This document shows, piece after piece, positions 13,718-14,219 of a stretch of DNA of 14,219 bases. This DNA is from Alphaproteobacteria bacterium (GTDB lineage: Bacteria > Pseudomonadota > Alphaproteobacteria > Paracaedibacterales > CAIULA01): NCBI GenBank assembly GCA_019751935.1, contig JAIEMR010000004.1:1-14219 (forward strand), written 5' to 3'. Within the stretch, counting starts at the first letter, position 1; each line of letters starts with the position of its first letter. The position numbers were made by a program, and so were the translations under genes. A model generated the notes under the pieces. That model was not told where the DNA came from and did no database searches. It worked only from the letters and a program-made list of their open reading frames with translations.

Positions 13718-14007
13718 AACAAAAACTCATTAATTATTTTTTTCATAAACAATCTTTAGCATACCCGAGCTTATTGTAGCCAGCAAAGAAAATCAAAAAA
13801 CATAACTCCTGTGGCTCTAAAACTAACTTTTGACAACCAACCCACAAAAGTTACAATGTGCTCTAATTAATGAAACAGCCATAAGTGAGTAGTAATTTCT
13901 AGGCGAAGAGATTTTGAAAAATCTCCTTGTTAATCTAAAATTTGCCCCTATATATAAAAATACTTCTATATATAAAAGCCATAACATTATTTGATGATGA
14001 TTATTAG
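13718..14007. promoter_or_regulatory. Divergent intergenic region upstream of bamD and a partial gene
   Basis: These 290 bases hold no credible gene. On the plus strand they contain the promoter/dyad at 13824-13857, a hairpin GAGATTTT-GA-AAAATCTC (13908-13925) that would lie in the leader transcript, and two identical 12-mers CTATATATAAAA at 13948-13959 and 13966-13977, spaced 18 bases start to start. No good minus-strand promoter for bamD stands out; the best candidates match only 3 or 4 positions per hexamer. Confidence 0.4.
13824..13857 (+). promoter_or_regulatory. Near-consensus sigma70 promoter overlapped by a 9-bp inverted repeat (operator-like)
   Basis: TTGACA (13830-13835) and TACAAT (13852-13857) are 16 bases apart, a strong sigma70 promoter reading toward the partial exported-protein gene. 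TAACTTTTG (13824-13832) and CAAAAGTTA (13845-13853) form a perfect 9-bp inverted repeat whose arms cover part of the -35 and part of the -10. A dimeric protein bound there would block RNA polymerase. The predicted leader before the ATG at 14008 is about 140 bases. Confidence 0.6.
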
Positions 14008-14219
14008 ATGGATATGAGACACAGTATCCTCAGCAGAATCATTTCCATAATTGTCTTGTTTTCTTATTGTGGAATGATCATTCGCCCCTGCGTAGCGACG
14101 AAACACTGGGGAAGTGATCCTTTTTACGAGACCACGCTTCCAAATGAACACATATCATTTCGTTCACAAACAGAAAAACCTAGTTCTTTTCAGCCCTTAG
14201 AGGTTGATCCAACTGAATT
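14008..14219 (+). CDS. Exported protein, N-terminal part only (runs off the window)
   Basis: An open frame begins at ATG 14008, directly after a stop codon, and stays open for 70 codons to the right edge. A second ATG at 14014 is an equally good start; neither has a strong ribosome site. The N-terminus (MDMRHSILSRII, then a hydrophobic core to about residue 25, then RPCVA) looks like a signal peptide cut after Ala30. The next residues (KHWGSDPFYETTLP onward) are polar and rich in Ser, Pro and Thr. I do not recognise a family from this fragment. FSYC in the hydrophobic core is a poor lipobox. A strong promoter with an operator-like dyad lies upstream, so the gene is probably regulated. Confidence 0.55.
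   Translation, partial: MDMRHSILSRIISIIVLFSYCGMIIRPCVATKHWGSDPFYETTLPNEHISFRSQTEKPSSFQPLEVDPTE

Overview
The window is AT-rich, gene-dense bacterial DNA. The gene content (an alphaproteobacterial-style bamD-recN pair, a SemiSWEET sugar carrier, lone amino-acid and methionine-type binding proteins, a very large TPR protein, and XRE regulators with an unusual C-terminal part) suggests a host-associated alphaproteobacterium, possibly of the Holosporales / Paracaedibacter type. That placement is an inference from gene style; no rRNA or other phylogenetic marker is present. I see no tRNA, rRNA, insertion sequence, phage gene or CRISPR array.

Region 1 (1-3907, plus strand) looks like one operon. 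After a promoter-like region with three TGCA motifs exactly 10 bp apart come a polar amino-acid ABC transporter (lipoprotein binding protein, permease, ATPase), a CpoB/YbgF-like periplasmic coiled-coil/TPR protein, and a MetQ/NlpA-type binding protein that lacks a lipobox cysteine and has no metN or metI beside it. The transporter takes up amino acids; the CpoB-like protein would act at the envelope, away from its usual tol-pal neighbours.

Region 2 (3932-9837) holds a SemiSWEET on the minus strand, then divergently a 1210-residue membrane-anchored protein containing 24 consecutive 40-residue TPR units without a single insertion or deletion. Only 3 bp away and convergent with it is a membrane sensor protein built like a histidine kinase. 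Its phospho-acceptor histidine, both N-box asparagines and the G2-box glycines are all replaced, so it should be a pseudokinase.

Region 3 (9898-11222) is a small regulatory island. A 157-residue XRE regulator lies upstream of the pseudokinase on the minus strand. Divergent from it is a pair of small genes: an 83-residue exported protein of unknown function and an 86-residue XRE regulator. The shared intergenic region carries related short repeats and a dyad next to a sigma70-like promoter. A strong hairpin closes the island.

Region 4 (11231-14219) contains bamD and recN (outer-membrane assembly lipoprotein and DNA repair ATPase) as a minus-strand operon. A divergent plus-strand gene for an exported protein runs off the right edge. 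Its likely promoter has near-consensus -35 and -10 boxes whose outer halves lie inside a 9-bp inverted repeat, a typical operator layout.
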